DNA of 5,246 nt from Oscillospiraceae bacterium (GCA_902795765.1 CADBMQ010000110.1:1-5246); one strand, 5' to 3'; positions 1 through 5,246 are shown, counted from the stretch's first letter. Numbers and translations: made by a program. Notes: a model not told the origin generated them from the sequence alone.

Positions 1-801
1 TATGATGTTTCAGAGGTAGTCGAATTGCTCGAAACCGCTAAACAGTCATTAAAAGAATTGATAGACAGATATAATAGCGGCGAAGTTATTCGCTCGGGAG
101 TGGATTGCGTAATCGCAGGTAAACCGAATGTCGGTAAATCAACATTAATGAATATGTTGTCTGATAGCGAGCGGTCTATTGTAACCGATATCGCAGGAAC
201 GACAAGAGATGTTGTAGAGCATACAGTTGAACTTGACGGACTTGTTTTGCACTTATCTGACACCGCAGGTCTTCGTGAAACTGCAGATGCAGTTGAAAAA
301 ATCGGTGTTGAACGTGCAAAAGAGCGAATTGGAACGGCGGCACTTGTACTTGCCGTTTTTGACTCTTCTGTACCACTTAATGATGATGATAAAGACTTGT
401 TGAAACTTCTTGATACAGTCGAACATATCATCGTAGTGAATAAGTCGGACTTGCAGTCTGCATTTGATATAAATGACTTATCCCAACACGGTGATTGCGT
501 ATTTATTAGCGCCAAAAATGGCGATGGCAGACGAGAACTTTCCGACTTGATATATAAAAAGTGTGGAGTTGATAATTTACAAGATGCAACACTTCTTGCA
601 AATGAGCGTCAACTAACTGCCGCACGTTCGGCTTCAAGTTGCATAGAAGAAGCACTTCACGCATTGCAGTCGGAAGTGACATTTGACGCAGTTAGCATTT
701 TAATTGACTCTGCAATCGGTTCTCTTTGCGAGTTGACAGGCGAAAACGTTAGTGAAAGTGTTGTAAACGAGATTTTCTCAAAGTTTTGTGTTGGCAAATA
801 G
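1..801 (+). CDS. mnmE: tRNA uridine-5-carboxymethylaminomethyl modification GTPase MnmE (TrmE), 5'-truncated by window edge
   Basis: The frame is open from base 1, so the 5' end lies outside the window. The 266 residues here are the G domain plus the C-terminal helical part of a protein that is usually about 450 residues long. With MnmG, MnmE modifies C5 of the wobble uridine of certain tRNAs in the cytosol. Visible GTPase motifs (window residues): P-loop GKPNVGKS at 40-47, with the Asn (43) used for potassium-dependent GTPase activity in MnmE; GTTRD at 66-70; DTAG at 87-90, followed by VEKIG with the conserved catalytic Glu (99); NKSD at 147-150; SAK at 170-172. The chain ends in FCVGK, matching the invariant C-terminal C(I/V)GK of the family, whose Cys is essential. 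The TTG at 25 is an internal Leu codon, not a start. The next gene is a PHP protein 15 bp downstream, not the mnmG that often follows mnmE in Firmicutes. Confidence 0.97.
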   Translation, partial: YDVSEVVELLETAKQSLKELIDRYNSGEVIRSGVDCVIAGKPNVGKSTLMNMLSDSERSIVTDIAGTTRDVVEHTVELDGLVLHLSDTAGLRETADAVEKIGVERAKERIGTAALVLAVFDSSVPLNDDDKDLLKLLDTVEHIIVVNKSDLQSAFDINDLSQHGDCVFISAKNGDGRRELSDLIYKKCGVDNLQDATLLANERQLTAARSASSCIEEALHALQSEVTFDAVSILIDSAIGSLCELTGENVSESVVNEIFSKFCVGK

Positions 802-803
802 GT

Positions 804-808
804 AGGGA
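804..808 (+). promoter_or_regulatory. ribosome binding site of the PHP gene
   Basis: AGGGA lies 8 nt before the ATG at 817 and just after the mnmE stop (799-801). It is a modest SD match. No promoter fits in the 15-bp gap, which supports co-transcription with mnmE. Confidence 0.6.
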
Positions 809-816
809 TTGATTAT

Positions 817-1542
817 ATGTTTAAATATGAGTTGCATATGCACACCAAAAATTGCAGTAGATGTGGAGTAAACGAAGTAACCGAAATGCTCGATGCATAT
901 AAAAATCGAGATTATACAGGAGTTGTGTTGACAGACCACTTTTTCAAAGGCAATTCCGTGTGGTGCGAAGAAGGCATTTGGGAGTGGACCGAGCGAGTAA
1001 AACTCTTTTCGGAATGCTACTATAAAGCAGTTGAGTACGGCAAAAAAATCGGTTTAGACGTATTTTTCGGTTTCGAAAACAATGTAGGTGGCGGCAGAGA
1101 ACAATTAGCCTATGGTGTTGACGAACGGTTTTTACTGAATAATCCCGACATTCATCAACTTCCTGCAAAAGAATTTTGTAAATTAGTTCGTGAATACGGT
1201 GGCATAACCTCGTGTGCTCATCCTTATAGAATGGCGAACTATATTGATGCTAATTCTGACACTTATGCTGATGTATGCGACTGTGTCGAAATATTCAACT
1301 ATGGTAACGCAGATAACGAGTGGAATAAAAAAGCATATAAACTTGCAAAATCACTAGGAAAGTATTTCACTTCGGGTTCGGATGCACATTCTATTGAAGG
1401 AGTGGGTTACGCAGGAATTGCAACAGAAACTAAAATCACAAGCAGAAAAGAACTTGTTAGTGCGATTAAAAGCGATAGTACTGCAATAATTGTCCGTGAC
1501 GAAATAATAGCAAAGTCAGATTTGGATAGCTATTTCAGTTAA
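817..1542 (+). CDS. PHP-domain metal-dependent phosphoesterase-like protein
   Basis: A 241-residue single-domain protein of the PHP (polymerase and histidinol phosphatase) superfamily, which hydrolyses phosphoesters with a two- or three-metal centre. The expected metal-ligand motifs appear in order: HMH at 7-9, TDH at 39-41, Glu87 in GFENN, CAHPYR with His135, a CVEIF strand with Glu159, and GSDAH with Asp189 and His191. The length and full motif set fit small stand-alone PHP proteins rather than a DNA polymerase fragment. It has no signal peptide or membrane segment, so it is probably cytosolic. The substrate cannot be told from sequence; histidinol phosphate, nucleotides or 3'-5' nucleic acid ends are all possible in this superfamily. 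A CxxC (Cys13, Cys16) sits right after the HxH motif. It probably shares a transcript with mnmE. No terminator hairpin follows; the next promoter begins 3 bp after its stop. Confidence 0.9.
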   Translation: MFKYELHMHTKNCSRCGVNEVTEMLDAYKNRDYTGVVLTDHFFKGNSVWCEEGIWEWTERVKLFSECYYKAVEYGKKIGLDVFFGFENNVGGGREQLAYGVDERFLLNNPDIHQLPAKEFCKLVREYGGITSCAHPYRMANYIDANSDTYADVCDCVEIFNYGNADNEWNKKAYKLAKSLGKYFTSGSDAHSIEGVGYAGIATETKITSRKELVSAIKSDSTAIIVRDEIIAKSDLDSYFS

Positions 1543-1545
1543 AAT

Positions 1546-1575
1546 TTGACATCAAATATGCTTATATGATATAAT
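1546..1575 (+). promoter_or_regulatory. sigma-A-type extended -10 promoter of the glycosyltransferase gene
   Basis: A perfect -35 TTGACA (1546-1551) and a perfect -10 TATAAT (1570-1575) are 18 bp apart. TGA just before the -10 makes an extended TGnTATAAT element. The elements occupy the only gap between the PHP stop (1542) and the glycosyltransferase start (1605), so transcription should begin near 1582. The spacer is an imperfect palindrome (see findings). Confidence 0.85.
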
Positions 1576-1588
1576 TAGTAAAATTATG

Positions 1589-1594
1589 AAAGGA
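1589..1594 (+). promoter_or_regulatory. ribosome binding site of the glycosyltransferase gene
   Basis: AAAGGA ends 10 nt before the ATG at 1605. The same TGAAAGGA-type element with a 10-nt spacer precedes the DUF4317 and GH94 genes, which supports this start. Confidence 0.75.
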
Positions 1595-1604
1595 TACGAT
1601 TATT

Positions 1605-2543
1605 ATGAGAGATAAAATATCATTAATAGTCCCTTGTTACAACGAGCAAGAAGTTCTTCCTATTTTCTACGAAGAAACTATTAAAGTAATAGATAAAATG
1701 GACGCAGATTTCGAATTTATATTTGTGGATGACGGTTCAAAGGATAATACTATTTTAATAATGCGTGAGTTGGCGGCAAAAGACGAGCGAGTAAATTATT
1801 ATTCATTCTCACGTAACTTCGGTAAAGAGGCTGCTATGTATGCAGGTCTTTGCAATGCAACGGGAGATTGGTGCGTTATTATGGATTCGGATATGCAAGA
1901 TCCGCCATCACTTTTGCCCGAAATGTACCACGCAGTCAAGCACGAAGGCTACGATACAGTAGCGACTTGTCGTGAAACACGTGCAGGGGAGCCGCCAATT
2001 CGTTCGTTCTTTGCGAGAAAGTTCTATAAACTTATCAATAAAATTTCAGATTCCGATATAAAAGACGGAGCAAGAGATTTTAGAATGATGCCGAGAAAAA
2101 TGGTGGATAGTATTATTGCAATGGGCGAGTATAACCGCTTTTCAAAAGGTATTTTCGGTTGGGTTGGCTTTAAAACAAAGTGGATACCATACGAAAATGT
2201 TGAACGTGCCGCAGGTACAACAAAATGGTCATTTTGGAAACTGTTCAAGTACTCGCTTGACGGTATTGTAAACTTTTCATCAGCACCGCTTCATATCTCT
2301 TCGTGGATAGGAATTATATTCTGTATTATTTCGGTTATAGGCACAATATTCTTCTTTGTCAGAAGACTCGCTTTCGGAGATCCGGTTACAGGTTGGGCAT
2401 CAACTGCTTGTCTTATCACCTTTATCGGTGGTGTTCAGTTGTTTTGCATCGGTGTTCTCGGTCAGTATCTTGCGAGAATGTATCTCGAAACCAAGAATAG
2501 ACCGCAATATATAATCCGAGAGTCAAATAGGAAAGAAAAATGA
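1605..2543 (+). CDS. family 2 glycosyltransferase, DPM1/GtrB-like, membrane-anchored
   Basis: A 312-residue GT2 enzyme of the dolichyl/undecaprenyl-phosphate sugar transferase type (DPM1, GtrB, ArnC and relatives). Family members move a sugar from UDP- or GDP-sugar to polyprenyl phosphate on the cytoplasmic face of the membrane. The GT-A domain (about 1-225) shows VPCYNE (9-14), VDDGSKDNT (41-49), SRNFGKEAA (69-77), the metal/nucleotide-binding DSDMQDPP (94-101) and the family-typical GARDFRMM (156-162). An amphipathic stretch with KWSFWKLF (207-214) precedes two hydrophobic segments, about 230-253 and 264-290. The protein ends in a short charged tail. Two C-terminal helices match GtrB-like proteins. 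It has its own promoter and no flippase or acceptor glycosyltransferase nearby. The lipid-linked sugar may feed glycosylation of teichoic acid, S-layer or other envelope polymers; that target, and the sugar itself, are inference. Confidence 0.92.
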   Translation: MRDKISLIVPCYNEQEVLPIFYEETIKVIDKMDADFEFIFVDDGSKDNTILIMRELAAKDERVNYYSFSRNFGKEAAMYAGLCNATGDWCVIMDSDMQDPPSLLPEMYHAVKHEGYDTVATCRETRAGEPPIRSFFARKFYKLINKISDSDIKDGARDFRMMPRKMVDSIIAMGEYNRFSKGIFGWVGFKTKWIPYENVERAAGTTKWSFWKLFKYSLDGIVNFSSAPLHISSWIGIIFCIISVIGTIFFFVRRLAFGDPVTGWASTACLITFIGGVQLFCIGVLGQYLARMYLETKNRPQYIIRESNRKEK

Positions 2544-2560
2544 TATTATTTTAATAATAT
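2543..2560. repeat. A/T-only inverted repeat after the glycosyltransferase gene
   Basis: Two 8-base arms, ATATTATT and AATAATAT, flank a central TT, starting on the last base of the glycosyltransferase stop codon. With no G-C pair it is a poor terminator. It could be a processing or protein site, or chance in AT-rich DNA. I see no convincing -35/-10 pair in the 51-bp gap 2544-2594, so the downstream small gene is probably read from the promoter at 1546. Confidence 0.4.
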
Positions 2561-2581
2561 TGTCATATACAAAAGATAAAT

Positions 2582-2586
2582 GGAGG
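2582..2586 (+). promoter_or_regulatory. strong ribosome binding site that fixes the start of the small FakA-domain gene
   Basis: GGAGG lies 8 nt before the ATG at 2595. An in-frame ATG at 2580 overlaps this SD and has no good SD of its own, so the longer 88-residue reading is unlikely. Confidence 0.88.
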
Positions 2587-2594
2587 TAAACAAG

Positions 2595-2846
2595 ATGATT
2601 GAGTACAGATATGATACGCAATTACTTATTGAAGGTGAAGATTTAGACGAGGATGTAATAAATGACTACTTTGTCGATAACTTCAAAGGCGATTGCTTGT
2701 TAGTTGCAGGAGACGAAGAACTTATTAAAATTCACTATCATACCAACGAGCCGTGGCAAGTTTTGGAATATTGCAGTACACTCGGCGAGATATTCAAAAT
2801 AATAATTGAAGATATGGATCGTCAGTCAAGAGGACTCGAAGGCTAA
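2595..2846 (+). CDS. small stand-alone FakA central-domain-like (DAK-family-associated) protein
   Basis: An 83-residue acidic soluble protein. From memory of the family it matches the central domain (FakA_L; DegV/dihydroxyacetone-kinase-associated) of fatty acid kinase FakA/YloV. Matching blocks are RYDTQLLIEGEDLDE (5-19; FakA has GYCTEF-like sequence here), a strand-turn with GDCLLVAGDEELIKIHYHTNEP (32-53; FakA has a GDSLVVVGDDDLVKVHVHT-like block) and VLEY...GEIFKIIIEDMDRQ (56-77; FakA has GELSKIKIENMREQ-like sequence). In S. aureus FakA this domain gives the dimer interface and catalytic Cys240, His282 and His284. Here the two His are kept (47 and 49) but the Cys position is Asp (7). The ATP-binding DhaL-like domain and FakB-binding domain are absent and no neighbour supplies them, so it cannot be a complete kinase. 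Similar small proteins are sometimes annotated 'kinase to dihydroxyacetone kinase', a misleading name. Function unknown; a partner or regulator role is inference. Confidence 0.75.
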   Translation: MIEYRYDTQLLIEGEDLDEDVINDYFVDNFKGDCLLVAGDEELIKIHYHTNEPWQVLEYCSTLGEIFKIIIEDMDRQSRGLEG

Positions 2847-2889
2847 ACAAAAAAGGATTTATCTTTTAAGATAAATCCTTTTTTGTTTA
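2844..2889. terminator. bidirectional intrinsic terminator between convergent genes
   Basis: A perfect 22-bp inverted repeat (2844-2865 and 2868-2889) is separated by TT. The inner stem AGGATTTATCTT (2854-2865) pairs with AAGATAAATCCT (2868-2879). Six A before and six T after it give a U-tract for transcripts from either strand. The outer base of the stem is the TAA stop codon of each flanking gene, so both coding regions run into the hairpin. Confidence 0.93.
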
Positions 2890-4017
2890 TATTTTTATAT
2901 CGACACCATTAACTTGTACACCTTCATCGGCAGGTATTAAAATATACGTTCTGCCGTCAATCTCACGAGTTTGAACTGCGTAAGTATAGTCGGGGTTTAT
3001 TTTTATTTTAACCTGCGGAGTAGTGACCTCAAATTTCTTTGGGTCAATAATATTAGAGGGATTAAGTGCAGTAGATTGACCAAATTTTTCATCACATTGT
3101 TCTTTGAAAACTTCAATCTGCTCTTGCTTAACACCCGAGTTTTCAAGAATACAACCAATTTCACTTGCCGTCATATCAAGAGGCTCAACTGATTTACTTG
3201 CTTTGTGCTCCTCAATTCGTTCTCTAATCTGTTCGTGAACAGACTGCACAACGTCAAAATCAAAACTTTCTTCAAGCGATTCTGTCAGTACATTATCAAA
3301 TGTTTCCTTCTGCTCACCTGCCGACATAGGTACTTGTGCCTTGAAAAATCCATCAATAAATTCATCGTGTATGATTGAAGTATCTTTCGAATAATAAAGA
3401 GTGCTGTAAATATTGGTTGCACGATTATCGAAAGTTGGGAACATAAATCCAACTTCGGGCGGAGCAACAACTTGACCAATGTTTCTGCTTCTAAACGCAT
3501 TCTCACCTGCAAAGTAGCCGAGTACACTTTTCGAGTCTTTAACAGGGCAAATACTGCACATTATGTAAGTGAACACCGAGTCAGACGCATCATCCATATC
3601 AGTTCCGTCAGTTGGTTTGAATGGCACATCATACTTATCGCAAGCAACTAAAATCAAGTAGTTTTGTCCATTCATATCAATAGTGTCGATGACTTTTTGG
3701 AAAAACGAAGCGAGTGCTTCGGTATCTTTAAGAGCAGATTCATAAAGTTTTAAAAGAGTTTTGTATTCTTCGCCTTCCATAATTTGTTCATTTGTAAAGT
3801 CAATATTTATAAGACATCTGCCAAGACCGCCCGAAAGTGACTTTTTAAGTAGCGACATATATTTTTCGCTTTCTGCCTCGGGGAGAGCGGCAACAGACTC
3901 CTCAAAACTCAAAACTACTTGCTTTTGATCGTTTACAAAACAACCATATATCTTTCCAATGCAGTTTTTATCAAGCGAAAGTCTGCGACGTATTTCATTA
4001 AGTTCTTTTTGATTCAA
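2887..4017 (-). CDS. DUF4317 family protein, function unknown
   Basis: A 376-residue protein recognised as DUF4317, a family I know mainly from Clostridia. The N-terminus MNQKELNEIRRRLSLDK resembles the usual start of the family. Further blocks are IGKIYGCFVNDQKQVV (20-35), a leucine-rich LLKKSLSGGLGRCLINIDF (56-74) and the conserved core PPEVGFMFPTFDNRATNIY (186-204). The length is within the family range as I recall it. There is no signal peptide, no membrane helix and no nucleotide-binding motif that I can identify, so it is probably cytosolic. The middle (about 235-310) is Glu/Lys-rich and probably helical, and the C-terminus is short beta-like strands. The start codon is TTG: an SD (AAAGGA, complement of 4028-4034) lies 10 nt upstream, the frame is closed by TGA three codons before, and the only near ATG is out of frame. 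It appears monocistronic, with its own promoter and terminator. Confidence 0.9.
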   Translation of the reverse strand: MNQKELNEIRRRLSLDKNCIGKIYGCFVNDQKQVVLSFEESVAALPEAESEKYMSLLKKSLSGGLGRCLINIDFTNEQIMEGEEYKTLLKLYESALKDTEALASFFQKVIDTIDMNGQNYLILVACDKYDVPFKPTDGTDMDDASDSVFTYIMCSICPVKDSKSVLGYFAGENAFRSRNIGQVVAPPEVGFMFPTFDNRATNIYSTLYYSKDTSIIHDEFIDGFFKAQVPMSAGEQKETFDNVLTESLEESFDFDVVQSVHEQIRERIEEHKASKSVEPLDMTASEIGCILENSGVKQEQIEVFKEQCDEKFGQSTALNPSNIIDPKKFEVTTPQVKIKINPDYTYAVQTREIDGRTYILIPADEGVQVNGVDIKI

Positions 4018-4027
4018 AATAATTCAT

Positions 4028-4034
4028 TCCTTTC
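4028..4034 (-). promoter_or_regulatory. ribosome binding site supporting a TTG start for the DUF4317 gene
   Basis: GAAAGGA on the minus strand ends 10 nt before the TTG at 4017-4015. An ATG between them is out of frame and only 1 nt from the SD, too close to be used. Confidence 0.75.
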
Positions 4035-4041
4035 AAAAGCA

Positions 4042-4074
4042 ATTATAACATAAAGAAAGGTAAAATTCCACAAC
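4042..4074 (-). promoter_or_regulatory. extended -10 promoter of the DUF4317 gene
   Basis: On the minus strand TGTTATAAT (4050-4042) is a perfect extended -10. The -35 is weak: TGGAAT (4070-4065) is 17 bp away and TTGTGG (4074-4069) is 21 bp away. An extended -10 can work with a poor -35. The expected start near 4035 would leave a leader of only about 18 nt carrying the SD. Confidence 0.6.
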
Positions 4075-4117
4075 AAATTGAAGTATTATATTATTGAATG
4101 AAACAAACAAAAATACA

Positions 4118-4146
4118 TTGACTTTATACCTGTCAATCGGTATAAT
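4118..4146 (+). promoter_or_regulatory. promoter of the GH94 phosphorylase gene with overlapping operator-like dyads
   Basis: TTGACT (4118-4123) and TATAAT (4141-4146) are 17 bp apart, close to consensus. Two interleaved inverted repeats cover it: ATTGAC-N9-GTCAAT (4117-4137, includes the -35) and TTATACC-N8-GGTATAA (4124-4145, includes most of the -10). A regulator binding either would compete with RNA polymerase, which would suit a carbon-source-controlled gene. The dyads are seen; the regulator is inferred. Confidence 0.8.
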
Positions 4147-4169
4147 TAAGTATAAAGGGAAATTTTATG

Positions 4170-4176
4170 AAAAGGA
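4170..4176 (+). promoter_or_regulatory. ribosome binding site of the GH94 gene
   Basis: AAAAGGA ends 10 nt before the ATG at 4187. An earlier ATG at 4167 opens only a four-codon frame, so 4187 is the start. Confidence 0.8.
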
Positions 4177-4186
4177 ATTGATAATT

Positions 4187-5246
4187 ATGGCAGATTTCGG
4201 ATTATTTAAAAACGGAAATGAGTATCAAATTACAAAAACAGATATAACTCGTCCTCAACTTAACTACTTGTGGAATGCAAGAATTTTGAGTGGCGTAAAC
4301 CATCTTGGCGGCGGTAACGGTGCTTATGGCGCTCGTGCAGCAGCGTATATTGATCCAGACGGTAAGGGTAGATGCTCGATAATTCGTGATGGAAATCGTT
4401 ATTTCTATATCAAAAATAAAAATACAGGCAAGGTGTTCAACCCTGGTTGGTATCCTTCAAAAACACCTGTAAGCGGTTTTGAGTGTATCCACGGCTTGGG
4501 ATATACTCATGTTGAAAGTGAATGTGAAGGGGTAAAGGCACACGCTCGTGTATTTATTAACGACTGTGACCCTTGCGAAATTTGGACTTTGACTATCGAA
4601 AACAAATCTAATGAAAATGTTTCATTGTCTGCATATTCGTTTGTTGAGTTTCAACTTGAAGGCTATCAGCGTTATAGTGACTATAATTCTTATGTTCACG
4701 GCGAATTTGATAAAGAAACAAACTCAATCGTATGCTTTAATATGGCTATGGAGCGTCCGCACGAGTGGTTCAATGGCTTCATCTCAACAGACACCGCTCC
4801 GACTGCTTTCGACACATCAAAACGTTCATTCTTGGGTGTTTATGGTAGCGTATTTGCACCTGATGGAATAAATGCAGATAAACTTTCAAATTCACTCGCT
4901 GCTTGTGAGCAGATGGTTGGCGCATTCCAGCACGATATCGAACTTCAAGCAGGCGAATCAAAGACTATCAATGTAATTATCGGTGCAGTTGACAATATGA
5001 ACACCGCAAAAGAACTCTCAAAGAAGATTTTTGCAACCGGCAAAATTGAGGCGGACTATAAAGCATTGCTTGATAGCAAATCAGCAATGGCAGATGACAT
5101 TTTCGTTAATACAGGCGACGAGAGAATTGATAATTTTGCAAACTATTGGCTTAAACAACAAGTTCAGCTTTGTGCAGAAGTTGGTCGTGATACTGGTAAA
5201 GGTTTCCGTGATCAGTTGCAAGATGCTTGGGCAGTTGCTTCATTCA
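4187..5246 (+). CDS. GH94 cellobiose/cellodextrin phosphorylase-like enzyme, 3'-truncated by window edge
   Basis: The frame is open for 353 codons from ATG 4187 to the window end. It begins MADFGLFKNGNEYQITK and continues with family-like blocks: RPQLNYLWNARILSGVNHLGG (about 23-43), NRYFYIKNKNTGKVFNPGWYP (about 72-92), FECIHGLGYTHVE (about 99-111) and SAYSFVEFQLEGYQRY (about 149-164). This is the N-terminal beta-sandwich domain (to about 270) and helical linker of glycosyltransferase-36/GH94 enzymes. The last residues, GFRDQLQD (339-346), match the donor-subsite GFRDxxQD motif at the start of the (alpha/alpha)6 barrel. The catalytic Asp (WND motif) lies beyond the window. Such enzymes phosphorolyse beta-glucans in the cytosol; cellobiose plus phosphate gives glucose 1-phosphate and glucose, saving ATP. 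No signal peptide is seen. The protein should be about 800 residues. Cellobiose versus cellodextrin or another beta-glucoside cannot be settled from this half. Confidence 0.92.
   Translation, partial: MADFGLFKNGNEYQITKTDITRPQLNYLWNARILSGVNHLGGGNGAYGARAAAYIDPDGKGRCSIIRDGNRYFYIKNKNTGKVFNPGWYPSKTPVSGFECIHGLGYTHVESECEGVKAHARVFINDCDPCEIWTLTIENKSNENVSLSAYSFVEFQLEGYQRYSDYNSYVHGEFDKETNSIVCFNMAMERPHEWFNGFISTDTAPTAFDTSKRSFLGVYGSVFAPDGINADKLSNSLAACEQMVGAFQHDIELQAGESKTINVIIGAVDNMNTAKELSKKIFATGKIEADYKALLDSKSAMADDIFVNTGDERIDNFANYWLKQQVQLCAEVGRDTGKGFRDQLQDAWAVASF

Noticed and set aside
25..27. TTG read as a start codon of the first gene
   Set aside because: The MnmE frame is open upstream to base 1 and this Leu lies inside the helical region before the G domain. 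The true start is outside the window.
176..376. Minus-strand open frame inside mnmE
   Set aside because: It is antisense to well-conserved G-domain motifs, has low-complexity composition and no SD.
944..1168. Minus-strand open frame inside the PHP gene
   Set aside because: It lies antisense to conserved PHP coding sequence and its composition is unlike a real protein.
1586..1615. Nine-codon frame beginning at ATG 1586 and overlapping the glycosyltransferase start, a possible leader peptide
   Set aside because: Its ATG is immediately followed by the SD of the main gene and has no SD of its own. The similar four-codon frame at 4167 before GH94 arises in the same way from TTATGAAA-type SD sequence.
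2024..2500. Open frames on the minus strand (2024-2248) and in another plus frame (2303-2500) within the glycosyltransferase gene
   Set aside because: Both are shadows of a clear GT2 coding frame and lack an SD or a recognisable product.
2580..2594. ATG at 2580 as start of the small FakA-like gene
   Set aside because: It overlaps the GGAGG SD that serves ATG 2595, and the five extra residues add nothing to the family match.
2971..3527. Open frames overlapping DUF4317 (plus 2971-3192, minus 3285-3527)
   Set aside because: They overlap the full-length DUF4317 frame and show no family resemblance.
4611..4961. Open frames within the GH94 gene (plus 4611-4871, minus 4779-4961)
   Set aside because: The GH94 frame runs uninterrupted through this region to the window end with conserved blocks; these are shadows.
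1..5246. CRISPR array, transposon, prophage, toxin-antitoxin pair, tRNA or riboswitch
   Set aside because: I see no regular repeats, transposase, phage-like gene, small paired genes of toxin type, cloverleaf or long structured leader; intergenic gaps are too short or are explained by promoters and the terminator.

Overview
The window reads as an ordinary chromosomal stretch from a low-GC Firmicute of the class Clostridia, most likely a Ruminococcus/Oscillospiraceae-type gut or rumen anaerobe. The reasons are AT-rich DNA, A/T-ending codons, purine-rich Shine-Dalgarno (SD) sequences with TTGACA/TATAAT promoters, a DUF4317 protein (a family I know from Clostridia), and a GH94 cellobiose/cellodextrin phosphorylase typical of cellulose- and beta-glucan-using anaerobes. 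The species assignment is inference.

Layout: (1) 1-801 (+), 3' part of mnmE, the tRNA-modification GTPase, cut by the window start; (2) 817-1542 (+), a PHP-domain metallo-phosphoesterase-like protein, 15 bp behind mnmE and probably co-transcribed; (3) 1605-2543 (+), a DPM1/GtrB-like family 2 glycosyltransferase with two C-terminal membrane helices, behind its own near-consensus extended -10 promoter; (4) 2595-2846 (+), an 83-residue protein resembling the isolated central (catalytic linker/dimerization) domain of fatty acid kinase FakA; (5) 2844-2889, a perfect 22-bp inverted repeat acting as bidirectional terminator between convergent genes; (6) 2887-4017 (-), a DUF4317 protein that starts at TTG; (7) a 169-bp divergent promoter region; (8) 4187-5246 (+), the first 353 codons of a GH94 phosphorylase, cut by the window end. 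Apart from the two divergent promoters, no gene-free stretch exceeds 170 bp.

The genes do not form one pathway. They are short transcription units: tRNA modification plus a PHP enzyme; a polyprenyl-phosphate glycosyltransferase plus a FakA-domain protein; a lone conserved protein of unknown function; and a sugar phosphorylase whose promoter carries overlapping inverted repeats. I see no CRISPR array, insertion sequence, phage gene, tRNA or rRNA. The points most worth a second look are the single-domain FakA relative, which keeps the His-x-His pair but has Asp where FakA has its catalytic Cys, and the dyad symmetries inside two promoters. I do not see convincing evidence of a wholly new multi-gene system.
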